Assembly (NCBI GenBank): GCA_037969235.1
Contig: JBBKXA010000016.1
Span: 1 to 44,069 of the forward strand
DNA: 44,069 nucleotides
Direction of reading: 5' to 3'
Source: TMED27 sp037969235
GTDB taxonomy: Bacteria; Pseudomonadota; Alphaproteobacteria; Micavibrionales; Micavibrionaceae
Part shown: positions 16,056 to 24,844 of the stretch, one piece after another
How positions within the stretch are numbered: position 1 is the stretch's first letter
Layout of the letters: each line of letters begins with the position of its first letter
Position numbers and translations under genes: made by a program
Notes under the pieces: model-generated
What the model was told of the DNA's origin: nothing
Seen by the model: the letters and a program-made list of their open reading frames with translations, nothing else
The model's database searches: none

Positions 16056-17465
16056 ATGCCTAAAAACCAATCATCCTCATCATCACCATATAAGTCTCAG
16101 GACGTTTTGCATGATCCAACGACAAATGACCATATATTTAATGCTTTGCGTCGTGAGTTTACTGAAGAGTTCCCTAATCTGACATTAATCTTTATTCCCT
16201 ACACTCGTGGAGGACGCGCGGAAGCGTTTGCAAAGCGTGAGAAAGAAATAATGAACCACCCTGCGGGCGAAAAAGTCATTTCTATTATTAAGAAAGATCT
16301 TCATAACTATCGCGCAGAAAGCTATTGCGGCGCTGTTGCAGAACATGTTGAGCGCAGATTTTTTGGTGTGTACAAAGTCAAAACCTATTTGGGTGTGTGT
16401 TTTGTAAATATTGCAGATATTCATTTATTTGATGATATTACATTCTCAAGCAAGTGTATGGCGTATTATGCGGCTTTCGAAGCGCTTGATATTTATTTGG
16501 AAAATACAGGCTTTAACCAAGAACATCATTTGCAAAAATCTGAGCAACAGCAAGATAAAAGCAGTGCACCACAAAAAATACGCATGCAGCTCATGTCTGA
16601 TTGTTTTTCGGCAATCATGATGGAAAGTATTGGCGGTAAAGGTGCTATCAAAAAAATCGTAAAAAAATACTCTGAAAGTTGCATCAGCAATACAATTTAT
16701 TTTCGCCCAGAAAACCATCCTTTGCCCATGAGCTTTGATGCTATTTCCTTAGTTTATAAAGATTTAAAAGATGCTTCAACTTCAGGACGCATGGGCTTAA
16801 TTGCGCAGAGTTATATTATGTCGCGTGAGATTGGGGAGACTTACGATGATCTCAGCATGCTGCAATGGCAACAATTTTGTCGCAATGCCCAAGATATGGC
16901 GTGGGCGGATTATAATACGAACGAAATTCTTAGCGCGGCCATTTACACATCCGATAATGCGTATATCAGATCGAATGCTCAAATTTGCGCCGAGAATTTA
17001 AACCTCACGCCTGTGCCTTTAAAAGACACCAGTTATTATAACCCTTTCGCACAGCAAGATAATATTGCACGCATTCATGAGCGTTTAGCGCGTGCGGCAT
17101 TTGCAAAATTGTTAGAAGTTGTGAGAGAGAATGGTACGCCCGAGCTTTTTATTGAAGCCGCAAACAAACAAACAAAAGCTTTGTTCAAAGGTCGACCTTT
17201 AGGATGGTGTGCGCCAGCGTTGATAGAGGCTGAGAACGCTTATCGCCTTAGAGTTGAAGCGGTGAACCCCCAAGATAATGATATTGAGAATGCTTTTGAA
17301 GCTGCGTTTTCAAAACTTCATTGGCTTGATATACAGCGAATAAATCGCCGGTTAATAACCGCTCAGCGCAACGATATTAGCATCAATACTGTGACGGCTC
17401 TTAATATTTTATCGAAAGATGAATCTTTTGCCGCTATTCAAACATCTCTGGAATTAATGTCTTGA
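16056..17465 (+). CDS. Hypothetical protein, 469 residues
   Basis: A large protein I cannot assign. The Ser-rich start (SSSSSP) is followed by mixed helix/strand sequence, with no signal peptide or clear membrane segment. It contains several aromatic-rich stretches and a Gln/Glu-rich linker (EQQQDKSSAPQ) near residue 165. The C-terminal half looks helical. It is the only gene between fabI and a strong terminator hairpin, so it appears to be transcribed alone. I see no catalytic motif. Confidence 0.65.
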   Translation: MPKNQSSSSSPYKSQDVLHDPTTNDHIFNALRREFTEEFPNLTLIFIPYTRGGRAEAFAKREKEIMNHPAGEKVISIIKKDLHNYRAESYCGAVAEHVERRFFGVYKVKTYLGVCFVNIADIHLFDDITFSSKCMAYYAAFEALDIYLENTGFNQEHHLQKSEQQQDKSSAPQKIRMQLMSDCFSAIMMESIGGKGAIKKIVKKYSESCISNTIYFRPENHPLPMSFDAISLVYKDLKDASTSGRMGLIAQSYIMSREIGETYDDLSMLQWQQFCRNAQDMAWADYNTNEILSAAIYTSDNAYIRSNAQICAENLNLTPVPLKDTSYYNPFAQQDNIARIHERLARAAFAKLLEVVRENGTPELFIEAANKQTKALFKGRPLGWCAPALIEAENAYRLRVEAVNPQDNDIENAFEAAFSKLHWLDIQRINRRLITAQRNDISINTVTALNILSKDESFAAIQTSLELMS

Positions 17466-17473
17466 AGGCAGAA

Positions 17474-17503
17474 GAAAACCGCCTTAGGGGGAAGGCGGTT
17501 TTC
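17474..17503. terminator. Bidirectional terminator hairpin
   Basis: A perfect 12-bp stem (GAAAACCGCCTT with AAGGCGGTTTTC) encloses a six-base AGGGGG loop. A/T pairs at the base of the stem provide a short T run on either strand. It lies between the convergent 16056 gene and the lipoprotein gene at 17532. Confidence 0.8.
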
Positions 17504-17531
17504 GGGGGGTAGACTCAATTTTTATGCTGGC

Positions 17532-18020
17532 TTAGCTCACGACTTCCCATGTGCCATCTTCACGTTTACACGCTTGACCAGTGGCCGTTTCTTGGCGTCC
17601 ACCAACATAGATTGTTTGTTCATATTCGCGGCACTGGCGACCATAAGAGCTTGTACCTTCGCGAACAGGCGTATAAGTTCCATAGTTTCCGCTTTGAGGA
17701 TTATTCCAGCGCACTGTTTCACCTACGGGTGCATTATATGCTTGTTGTTGGGCACTGCGGGCATAAGCCATATCAGCTTTGTCTAAAGACGCGCCAAGCT
17801 CAGAGCCGAGTAAACCACCGAGCAAAACACCTGCGCCAGTTGCCCATAGGCGACCAGAACCGCCACCGATTTGTGAACCTAGCAATCCACCACCAACTGC
17901 CCCGGCAACGCCGCCCACAGTTTGTTTTGTGCCATAATTGCCGAATGTTGAATTCGTGCCGTTACATGCTGCCAATGATAATGAGGCTACTGCCATCGGG
18001 ATTAAAAATAATTTCTTCAT
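17532..18020 (-). CDS. Glycine-zipper lipoprotein, Rickettsia 17-kDa antigen type
   Basis: A 162-residue outer-membrane lipoprotein. The lipobox LAAC places the lipidated cysteine at residue 19. Two glycine-zipper segments follow (GGVAGAVGGGLLGSQIGGG, then GAGVLLGGLLGSELGA), and a C-terminal surface-antigen domain carries the Cys pair in RQCREYEQTI and GQACKREDGTWEV. The order matches the 17-kDa antigen/OmpX-like family of alphaproteobacteria. The 5' leader on this strand can fold GTCTGA with TCAGAC (18079-18054). Confidence 0.88.
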   Translation of the reverse strand: MKKLFLIPMAVASLSLAACNGTNSTFGNYGTKQTVGGVAGAVGGGLLGSQIGGGSGRLWATGAGVLLGGLLGSELGASLDKADMAYARSAQQQAYNAPVGETVRWNNPQSGNYGTYTPVREGTSSYGRQCREYEQTIYVGGRQETATGQACKREDGTWEVVS

Positions 18021-18167
18021 TATATTCGTCTTTCCTTTTGCGATTTAAACTTTGTCTGATCGTCTTGCGATTCTCAGACCTAAGCATATATATTACTTAT
18101 ACGCATTCAAACAATATACGTTCCATACAAACATACCATTCGCAATAAAAACAAGAAAGATGCAAAA

Positions 18168-18776
18168 ATGAGTGCAGAAATTAAAAAAAAGTATGGCGAT
18201 GACCCCATACCACTGGCTCAGCAATGGATGAAGGATGCCGGAGAGGTGGAGCTTAATGATCCTGAAGCGGTGTGTTTGGCGACTGCGGATTCGGATGGAA
18301 GACCATCAAACCGAATGGTTTTGATTAAAGGGTTGAATGAGCAAGGCGTGAAATTTCATACCAACGCGCATAGCCATAAGGGGCAAGATATCGCGCAAAA
18401 CGCACACGGAGCGATGTGTTTATATTGGAAAGCTACGCGCAAGCAAATTCGCATGGAAGGTGTGATTGAGGCTTTGAGCAAGGCTGAGGCCGACGAATAT
18501 TTCGCCTCGCGTCCTCGCAATCGGCAAATCGGTGCCTGGGCCTCACAACAATCGCGCCCTTTTGATGCTTGGCAAGATTTAGAGGATTCCATTGCTCATT
18601 ATGAGGATAAGTTCAAAAACGTTGATGTCATCCCTCGCCCCGAATACTGGCAAGGCTACCGCCTCGTTCCTGAATTGATAGAATTTTGGATCGCCAGCCG
18701 CGATCGCTTGCATACGCGTTTTGTCTATACTAAAACTAATAACAAAGCATGGACAGCCCAATGGCTGTTTCCTTAG
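18168..18776 (+). CDS. pdxH: Pyridoxamine 5'-phosphate oxidase
   Basis: A 202-residue FMN enzyme that oxidises pyridoxine/pyridoxamine 5'-phosphate to pyridoxal 5'-phosphate. The FMN-binding RMVLIKGL block lies near residue 45. The signature FASRPRNRQIGAWASQQS lies around residues 107-124. The C terminus holds the family ending with RLHTRFVY and WTAQWLFP. htpG begins 21 bases after it in the same direction. The product is the cofactor of hemA in this window, although the genes are not linked in an operon. Confidence 0.95.
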   Translation: MSAEIKKKYGDDPIPLAQQWMKDAGEVELNDPEAVCLATADSDGRPSNRMVLIKGLNEQGVKFHTNAHSHKGQDIAQNAHGAMCLYWKATRKQIRMEGVIEALSKAEADEYFASRPRNRQIGAWASQQSRPFDAWQDLEDSIAHYEDKFKNVDVIPRPEYWQGYRLVPELIEFWIASRDRLHTRFVYTKTNNKAWTAQWLFP

Positions 18777-18797
18777 GAACAATATAAAGAGGATATT

Positions 18798-20711
18798 ATG
18801 ACCGCCACAGCAAAAAAAAACGCCGACAAAACATCGAGCAACAAAATGGATTTTAGTGCAGATGTGTCACGGCTACTTAATATAGTGGCGAATGCGCTGT
18901 ATACCAATCATGATGTTTTCCTCCGTGAGTTGATTTCCAACTCTGCTGATGCTTGTGATCGGCTTCGTTATGATGCGATTGCCAAGCCTGAGCTGATCAG
19001 CGACAATCAAAATTTCCGCATTCACACTTATAAAGACACGGACAAGCGCACGCTCACCGTCGTGGATAATGGCGTGGGTATGAGTAAGGCGGAATTGATT
19101 GACAATCTGGGCACTATCGCCAAATCTGGAACAGCCAAGCTGATGGAAAAGATGAAGGGTGAGAAAGACCCGCTTAAGCTTATTGGGCAATTTGGCGTGG
19201 GGTTTTATGCGTCTTACATGGTTGCGGATTACGTCACCGTAATCTCACGCAAGGCTGGTTCTAAAGCCGTCTGGGTATGGGAGAGCGATGGGGCGAGTGG
19301 CTTCAATGTGCGCAAAGCCACTGCTGCCGAAGAAAATATTTTAGACGGTGAGCGCGGCACAGCGATTATATTGAACATTAAAGACGAAGGTTGTGATTTT
19401 TTAATTGATCAGAAAATTAAAGATACCGTGGAAACCTATTCCGATCATATTGATGTGAAAATTTTCCTCAACACCCCAGAAGATACCGCCAAGGGCGAAG
19501 GTCAACCGATTAACAAGGCCAACGCGATCTGGACACGCTCAAAACAAGATGTCACCGAAGAACAATATTTTGAGTTTTACAAACATATCACCCACGGTCT
19601 TGATACGCCGGTATTAACCTCACATTGGCGCGCCGAGGGAAAAATTGAGTTTAGCGCTTTGCTCTTTGTGCCGACTATGCGCCCTTGGGATTTATATGAT
19701 CCTACGCGCAAAAATGCTGTACGACTTTATGTGCGGCGGGTGTTTATTTCCGATGCTGTTGATGGGTTGATTTATCCGTGGCTACGCTTTGTGCGCGGCG
19801 TGATTGACAGTGAGGATTTGCCGTTGAATATTTCGCGTGAAAGCTTGCAATATAATCCGATTATTTCAAAAATTCGCACCTCGGTGACCAAACGCATTTT
19901 GAATGATCTTTACAAGCTTAGCCAAGATGACTGGCCGGCATTTGTTACATTCTGGGGGCAGTTTGGTTCTGCGCTTAAGGAAGGGTTATACGATGCGGCA
20001 GAGCATCGTGAAGCGATTTTCAAGATTTGCCGTTTTTATTCCACGCATGATAATGGCGACAAATTTGCATCTTTGGATGAATATATTGATCGCATGGGTG
20101 AAGATCAGAAAGAAATTTATTATATCAGTGGGGAAAATATAAGTGCGTTAAAAAATTCACCGCAGATCGAAGGGTTTAAATCACGCGGGATCGAAGTGTT
20201 GTTTTTCACTGATACGATTGATGATTTCTGGTTGCAAACCGCCGATGAATATAATGGTGTTAAATTTAAATCTGTCACCAAGGGTGATATTGAGCTAGAT
20301 AAAAAATCCGATAAAGATGAGACCGACACTTCGAGCGAACATGCAGATTTTCTTGAGCGACTTAAGGACGTGCTCGGCGAGGATGTATCGGATGTTCGCA
20401 TTTCCAAGCGCCTAACTGACTCCCCTGTATGCTTAGTTGCTGCAGATAATGGGGTAGATATGCATATGGAACGCGTACTTAAACTTCATCAGAAATATAG
20501 CGGTGATCAAAAGCCGATATTGGAGGTGAATGCCAATCATGCGCTCATCAAAGTTGTGCGTGACCTTAAGCCTGCGGATAAGAACTTTAATAACGCGGCG
20601 CTGTTATTATTAGATCAAGCGAAGATTATTCAAGGCGAGCCCGTGAAAGATACTGGAGCTTTTGCGAAACGGATGGCTGATTTTATGAGCAAAGCTATTG
20701 ATAAGAGTTAA
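18798..20711 (+). CDS. htpG: Hsp90-family chaperone HtpG
   Basis: A 637-residue bacterial Hsp90. The N-terminal ATPase carries FLRELISNSADACDR, with the catalytic Glu44 and Asn48. DNGVGMSK lies near residue 92 and GQFGVGFYASYMV near residue 130. The middle domain contains the conserved SRESLQ region with its arginine. The C-terminal dimerisation domain is complete. AGAGGAT gives a good ribosome binding site. Its last 17 bases overlap the 3' end of the opposing gene. Confidence 0.97.
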   Translation: MTATAKKNADKTSSNKMDFSADVSRLLNIVANALYTNHDVFLRELISNSADACDRLRYDAIAKPELISDNQNFRIHTYKDTDKRTLTVVDNGVGMSKAELIDNLGTIAKSGTAKLMEKMKGEKDPLKLIGQFGVGFYASYMVADYVTVISRKAGSKAVWVWESDGASGFNVRKATAAEENILDGERGTAIILNIKDEGCDFLIDQKIKDTVETYSDHIDVKIFLNTPEDTAKGEGQPINKANAIWTRSKQDVTEEQYFEFYKHITHGLDTPVLTSHWRAEGKIEFSALLFVPTMRPWDLYDPTRKNAVRLYVRRVFISDAVDGLIYPWLRFVRGVIDSEDLPLNISRESLQYNPIISKIRTSVTKRILNDLYKLSQDDWPAFVTFWGQFGSALKEGLYDAAEHREAIFKICRFYSTHDNGDKFASLDEYIDRMGEDQKEIYYISGENISALKNSPQIEGFKSRGIEVLFFTDTIDDFWLQTADEYNGVKFKSVTKGDIELDKKSDKDETDTSSEHADFLERLKDVLGEDVSDVRISKRLTDSPVCLVAADNGVDMHMERVLKLHQKYSGDQKPILEVNANHALIKVVRDLKPADKNFNNAALLLLDQAKIIQGEPVKDTGAFAKRMADFMSKAIDKS

Positions 20712-21546
20712 CATGACACGTATTAAAAAATCCTCTGACATAGCAGCCTGGCACGACGCATATATGCTCTTGAAAGGAATAAACTTGCCCATATGTATGA
20801 TTAGCTGGGTCTACCCCTGAATCTATAATATAGTTGGAAAAGTAACCTGGGGCTGAAGCTAATTGTTCGCCAGTAAACTTCAACGGTTTACGCATTTTAA
20901 TTCCAGTTGCAATTGCACTCCCACAGGTTCCCTGATTTCCACGATTATACATTATACCTATCCATGGCCCTTCATCATCCGCACTCCATGGCCAGTTTGG
21001 TGTGTTGCGTGCGGTGTTTGTTACATCGATCGCATCCGCCCATTTCGCTGAGCGTCCTGACTCATTGCATGGCGTTGGCATGTTACGTGGATCAGAGGCC
21101 GCTAGCTGTTGAAAGCTTTTAAAATAATTACGGTTAAAATCTGCACATTTTGTGTATTGCCAAACTAAACCCATCGCATTGCAAAGACCCGCAGATGGCG
21201 TGGGGCCAGCATATGTCCCCCCTGCATAACCATGCCCAAAGTTTAAATCTATATATTTGTTATGAATCCGTCGGGTAGAAGAATCTAATGCTGCGTTTAA
21301 ATTTTCTCCAAAAACAGAGAATTGTGCCATTTCATTCATACGCGTGTTGAAACAAGAATATTCTAAAACACTATCGGCTTTGAGGATTATGCGTTGCGCG
21401 AGTTCCTTTTCACGCTTACCTTCCATCCATGCGCGCTTTTGCATAGACTCTCTAAATTCTGGATTGCAGGAGCTTTGCGCGTCAACGGCAAATGACGCGA
21501 ACATTGTGCATGCAAAAATTAATACGATATTTAAAGCTCGAAACAC
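20695..21546 (-). CDS. Exported cysteine-rich hypothetical protein, 283 residues
   Basis: A signal peptide ends at VDAQSS (about residue 24). The mature protein carries nine cysteines by my count (for example CNPEF, YSCFN, LCNAMG, KCADF, PCNES and the final HICVVPGC), suggesting several disulfides in the periplasm. The central NFGHGYAGGTYAGPTP stretch is distinctive. The start is a GTG at 21546; no ATG fits the signal peptide. I do not recognise the family. The 3' end overlaps htpG by 17 bases. Confidence 0.72.
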   Translation of the reverse strand: MFRALNIVLIFACTMFASFAVDAQSSCNPEFRESMQKRAWMEGKREKELAQRIILKADSVLEYSCFNTRMNEMAQFSVFGENLNAALDSSTRRIHNKYIDLNFGHGYAGGTYAGPTPSAGLCNAMGLVWQYTKCADFNRNYFKSFQQLAASDPRNMPTPCNESGRSAKWADAIDVTNTARNTPNWPWSADDEGPWIGIMYNRGNQGTCGSAIATGIKMRKPLKFTGEQLASAPGYFSNYIIDSGVDPANHTYGQVYSFQEHICVVPGCYVRGFFNTCHVNSYQ

Positions 21547-21650
21547 GTTTAAGACTGCCCCATTGAAAAAGATATAATCTTATATATTTTAGCATAGAGT
21601 TATGGTCTATGCATAATTTATTGGTAAAAAATTAGGCTTAGGTCGCTTCT

Positions 21651-22073
21651 TTAATAATGACGGCGGCTCATTTCTTCGATTTCATCGTCGGAAAAATCGA
21701 AATGTTTACCAAGTTCCTCAATGATTACATGGCGCAAGACATCGGCTAAATCATCGCTTGTTTCGCACCATAAATCGAGAATCGGGCGACGATATAGAAT
21801 GAGCAAACCATCATCGTTGGCTGATTTTTTTTCGATACCGGGGGAGATTTCTTTGCCGTTACGATATAAGGCCAATAAATCGAACGGATCATCAAGATCC
21901 AGCTCTTCCTCAATGACTTCATCGGGCACATCTTCGACGTTAATGGCGATGCTTTCGATGGCTTCGTCCAACTCTTCGGGAAGATCTTGGAGAATGGAAT
22001 CGGCCATGACTTCAAGATCATCAAAGCTGGGCGGATAACTGTAATGCATAATGATACGCTTGGCGTTGCTCAT
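21651..22073 (-). CDS. Zincin_1/DUF1025 family protein with altered metal site
   Basis: A 140-residue member of the minimal metallopeptidase-like family (Zincin_1). The usual pattern, a conserved N-terminal region (SYPPSFDDLEVMADSILQDLP) followed by acidic residues and a C-terminal motif helix, is present. The HExxH site reads EELGK here, in HVIIEELGKHFDFSDDE, so both zinc-binding histidines of the canonical motif are replaced. It may be catalytically inactive or use a different site. The ATG at 22073 is chosen because longer readings run into the divergent gene. Confidence 0.75.
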   Translation of the reverse strand: MSNAKRIIMHYSYPPSFDDLEVMADSILQDLPEELDEAIESIAINVEDVPDEVIEEELDLDDPFDLLALYRNGKEISPGIEKKSANDDGLLILYRRPILDLWCETSDDLADVLRHVIIEELGKHFDFSDDEIEEMSRRHY

Positions 22074-22151
22074 TGTCTCTGCTCTAGGTTTTTGCTCTAA
22101 TGGTTTATGATTCTTAACTACAATATTACGACAGCACAAAAGGATGACACA

Positions 22152-22457
22152 ATGGGAGAAGCCAAAATCGCAAAATTCAATCCACAAGAGGTTGATACGC
22201 ATTTAAAAAATCTGGATGGGTGGAGCGCAGCTAACAGCGATGATGCGATCAAAAAAATATTCAAGTTCAAGGATTTTAATAGCGCTTGGGCATTCATGAG
22301 CCGCGTGGCGTTGCTCGCGGAAAAAATGGATCATCACCCTGAATGGTTTAATGTTTATAATCGCGTTGAAGTTACGCTTTCCACGCATGATGTAAAAGGT
22401 GTTTCAGAGCGCGACATTAAGATGGCGAAGGCGATGGATTGTTATGCGGCGGGTTGA
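22152..22457 (+). CDS. phhB: 4a-hydroxytetrahydrobiopterin dehydratase (pterin carbinolamine dehydratase)
   Basis: A 101-residue PCD/DCoH-family enzyme that dehydrates 4a-hydroxytetrahydropterin during pterin recycling. The family motif is EKMDHHPEWFNVYNRVEVTLSTHD, with the two catalytic-site histidines at 61-62. The ATG at 22152 follows AGGA at good spacing; an earlier ATG at 22107 has no such site. No phenylalanine hydroxylase is in the window, so the in vivo partner is open. The stop lies inside the end of the opposing PIN-like gene (16-base overlap). Confidence 0.9.
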   Translation: MGEAKIAKFNPQEVDTHLKNLDGWSAANSDDAIKKIFKFKDFNSAWAFMSRVALLAEKMDHHPEWFNVYNRVEVTLSTHDVKGVSERDIKMAKAMDCYAAG

Positions 22458-23095
22458 GGATAATCCTCGTTTGATATTGCGTTTAACCCTACATGTATTC
22501 TCACATCATTAATTTTTCTTAATGAAAAAATATCGTCAAAATTCGCGGTCATCGCCAGCGGAATATCTTTCAAATCCCAATCATTTAAATAATCACGCAT
22601 GTAAGATTTCACAATATCTTCTATATTGTAAGCTGATGTAAGCCCGTCAGGATAAAGCTTTGCATGCAAATATTTCTGGCCTTCACTTAATGCATCGTCA
22701 ATTATTTCGTTTGAGCACAAGGAAAACATTGCTGCTAAATTTACATGCTCGTCCTTATTGTTTAGCCCTTCCTTTCCATGTTCTAAAAATTCGCGTACGC
22801 GAATTACGTAGGGAATTTTTTTGACCTGCTCAGCGAGCCCATCAAAACGTCGCTCTCGCATCACAATGTCCAAAAGAGTCATATCAACGAGCTGAACAAA
22901 ATCGTTATCCTCGGTTATAATCGCACTTCGCTGATCTGAATTCTGTGCCGCATGCCAGATTGCTGTATCACTGGCTTCTAACATTCCCTCGGCTGCAATG
23001 CTGGTGAACACTGCTCGTGGACAACGCAAATCTTTTGTGAGAGTGGGGCTCAGGTTTTCATCAAATATAAATTTGACAATTTTTACTTCACTCAT
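22442..23095 (-). CDS. PIN-like (DUF5615-type) domain protein, 217 residues
   Basis: The N-terminal half fits the DUF5615/Mut7-C PIN-like fold: FIFDENLSP with the first acidic residues, then ASDTAIWHAAQ, then AIITEDNDFVQL with the second acidic cluster. Such proteins are usually about 110-120 residues and often act as toxin-type nucleases. This one has about 100 extra C-terminal residues I cannot assign. Its ATG overlaps the stop of the thiamine-diphosphate enzyme by four bases, so translation is coupled. No antitoxin-like gene lies beside it. Confidence 0.65.
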   Translation of the reverse strand: MSEVKIVKFIFDENLSPTLTKDLRCPRAVFTSIAAEGMLEASDTAIWHAAQNSDQRSAIITEDNDFVQLVDMTLLDIVMRERRFDGLAEQVKKIPYVIRVREFLEHGKEGLNNKDEHVNLAAMFSLCSNEIIDDALSEGQKYLHAKLYPDGLTSAYNIEDIVKSYMRDYLNDWDLKDIPLAMTANFDDIFSLRKINDVRIHVGLNAISNEDYPQPAA

Positions 23096-24726
23096 AATTT
23101 CGCCTGTGTTGTGATTTGTTTGGGGTCCATTTTTATTTCAATGATTGTTAATTGATCGGCAGTTAACGCTGTTTCCCAGATTTTTGCAAATTCTTCCGTT
23201 TTTTCAACGCGCATGCCTAATGCGCCATAGCTTTGTGCTAATTTCACAAAATCAGGATTGGTGAGTTTTGTAGCGCTGGGGCGATTTGGGAAATCGCGTT
23301 GTTGGTGCATGGCGATTGTGCCGTACATGTTGTTATTGCACACAATAATGATGGGCTTCGCGCCGTGATGCATAGCCGTCGCAAGCTCCATGCTGGTCAT
23401 CATAAACCCGCCATCGCCACAAAAACCAACAACTTTTCGATCTGGATGTTCTAGTGATGCGGATATCGCTGATGGCACACAATAGCCCATCGCGCCGCTT
23501 AATGGCGCAAGCAAGCGGTTCGGGCGTCCATAGCGTATATATCGTTGACACCAGCCGCTGAAATTACCCGCGTCCGTTGTAATGATCGCATCATCGGGGA
23601 GGTTTTCACGCAGGTGCGCAAAGATTTGCGTCATATCGGCGCCGTCCCAGTTTTGCGATTTGGTGGTATCAATCGCGCTCCATTGCTCATAATATTTGCG
23701 CAATTCATCGCGCCACCCTGCCCAACCTCGACCATCCACGCGTGATGAGGCGAGCGCTGGCATGAAAGCATTTATATCGCAGCACAACGCATGATCGGGC
23801 GCATAGGCTTTGCCGATCTCATCTAGCCCCGGATAGATATGGATGATTTGTTGATGATCATTAAATAGCGTGTAGCTCTGGCTCATCATTTCATTAAGAC
23901 GAGCATTAAGCACGAGGACAACATCCGCCTGCCCCGCTGCCTTTATCAATTTGGGATTAGCACCAGTACCCAATTCGCCGACATAATGTTTGGCTTTGTG
24001 ATCAACAATATCCTGCCGACGAAATGATGCGCTAACGGGGATATGCGAGGCAGCAGCAAAAGAGGCAAGATCTACGCACGCCTCGTCGCTCCACCCGCTT
24101 CCACCCGCAATGATCATCGGATTTTTTGCCGCGCTTAATATATTGGCGACATTTTTAATATCGTGTGTGTGTGCTTTAGGAATGGTGTAGGCGATCTTTT
24201 TTAATGCAGGCTCTGTAATCTCCGCACTTAAAATATTTTCAGGCAAGCCCAAAACCACAGGGCCCTTTCGCCCGCTCGTAGCGATATGCATGGCTTTTGC
24301 GACATATTCACCGATGCGCTCAGGCTTATCAATTACGCTTGCCCATTTTGTGTGGCTTGCGAACATTTGCGCGATGTCAAATTCTTGGAAGGCTTCCTTG
24401 TCGCGATCAATAGTTCGCACAAGACCAACAAACATAATCATAGGTGATGAGGATTGTTTTGCCGCGTGAACGCCGATTGATGCATTGCACGCTCCTGGCC
24501 CTCGCGTAACAAATGCAATTCCAGGTTTACCCGTTAGCAAGCCATAGCTTTCCGCGCCAAATGTCACGCCGGATTCCTGACGGCAGGTGATCATTTGAAT
24601 TTGCGGATAATCCAACGCGGCATCCAATGCGGGCAGATAACTCTCCCCTGCAACGCTAAAGGCACGCTCAACGTTATGCGCTGCAAGGGCCTTCATTAAA
24701 ATTTGGCCGCCTGTTATTTTTTTCAT
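23092..24726 (-). CDS. Thiamine-diphosphate-dependent enzyme, acetolactate-synthase-like
   Basis: A 544-residue ThDP enzyme of the acetolactate synthase/benzoylformate decarboxylase group. The N-terminal pyrimidine domain has the catalytic glutamate in CRQESGV (Glu51). A central domain and a C-terminal pyrophosphate domain follow, with the GDG...NN motif in GFCGDGGFMM...IIIVCNNNMYG. It is not next to a small regulatory subunit or other ilv genes, so a catabolic or other decarboxylase role is possible. It is followed, with a four-base overlap, by a PIN-like gene. Confidence 0.85.
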   Translation of the reverse strand: MKKITGGQILMKALAAHNVERAFSVAGESYLPALDAALDYPQIQMITCRQESGVTFGAESYGLLTGKPGIAFVTRGPGACNASIGVHAAKQSSSPMIMFVGLVRTIDRDKEAFQEFDIAQMFASHTKWASVIDKPERIGEYVAKAMHIATSGRKGPVVLGLPENILSAEITEPALKKIAYTIPKAHTHDIKNVANILSAAKNPMIIAGGSGWSDEACVDLASFAAASHIPVSASFRRQDIVDHKAKHYVGELGTGANPKLIKAAGQADVVLVLNARLNEMMSQSYTLFNDHQQIIHIYPGLDEIGKAYAPDHALCCDINAFMPALASSRVDGRGWAGWRDELRKYYEQWSAIDTTKSQNWDGADMTQIFAHLRENLPDDAIITTDAGNFSGWCQRYIRYGRPNRLLAPLSGAMGYCVPSAISASLEHPDRKVVGFCGDGGFMMTSMELATAMHHGAKPIIIVCNNNMYGTIAMHQQRDFPNRPSATKLTNPDFVKLAQSYGALGMRVEKTEEFAKIWETALTADQLTIIEIKMDPKQITTQAKL

Positions 24727-24844
24727 GAGGCTTAATTTCTCCCGCTTTTTGTTTTGATTTTTATTCTACTCAAAATGTGATAGAATTTAAAAGATATAAA
24801 TATTTCAATTTTGTAACATTTCATCATACCTTCGCGATTCACCC

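Noticed and set aside
18054..18079. Possible riboswitch or attenuator in the leader of the glycine-zipper lipoprotein
   Set aside because: Only a short GTCTGA/TCAGAC hairpin is seen, with no known riboswitch core.
21592..21612. Hairpin GCATAGA/TCTATGC upstream of the cysteine-rich protein gene
   Set aside because: The stem is perfect (7 bp), but there is no T run on either strand and no clear position relative to a promoter, so I do not call it a terminator or operator.
23092..24726. Biosynthetic acetolactate synthase IlvB
   Set aside because: The fold and motifs fit the enzyme group, but there is no ilvH/ilvC beside it, so I kept the broader name.
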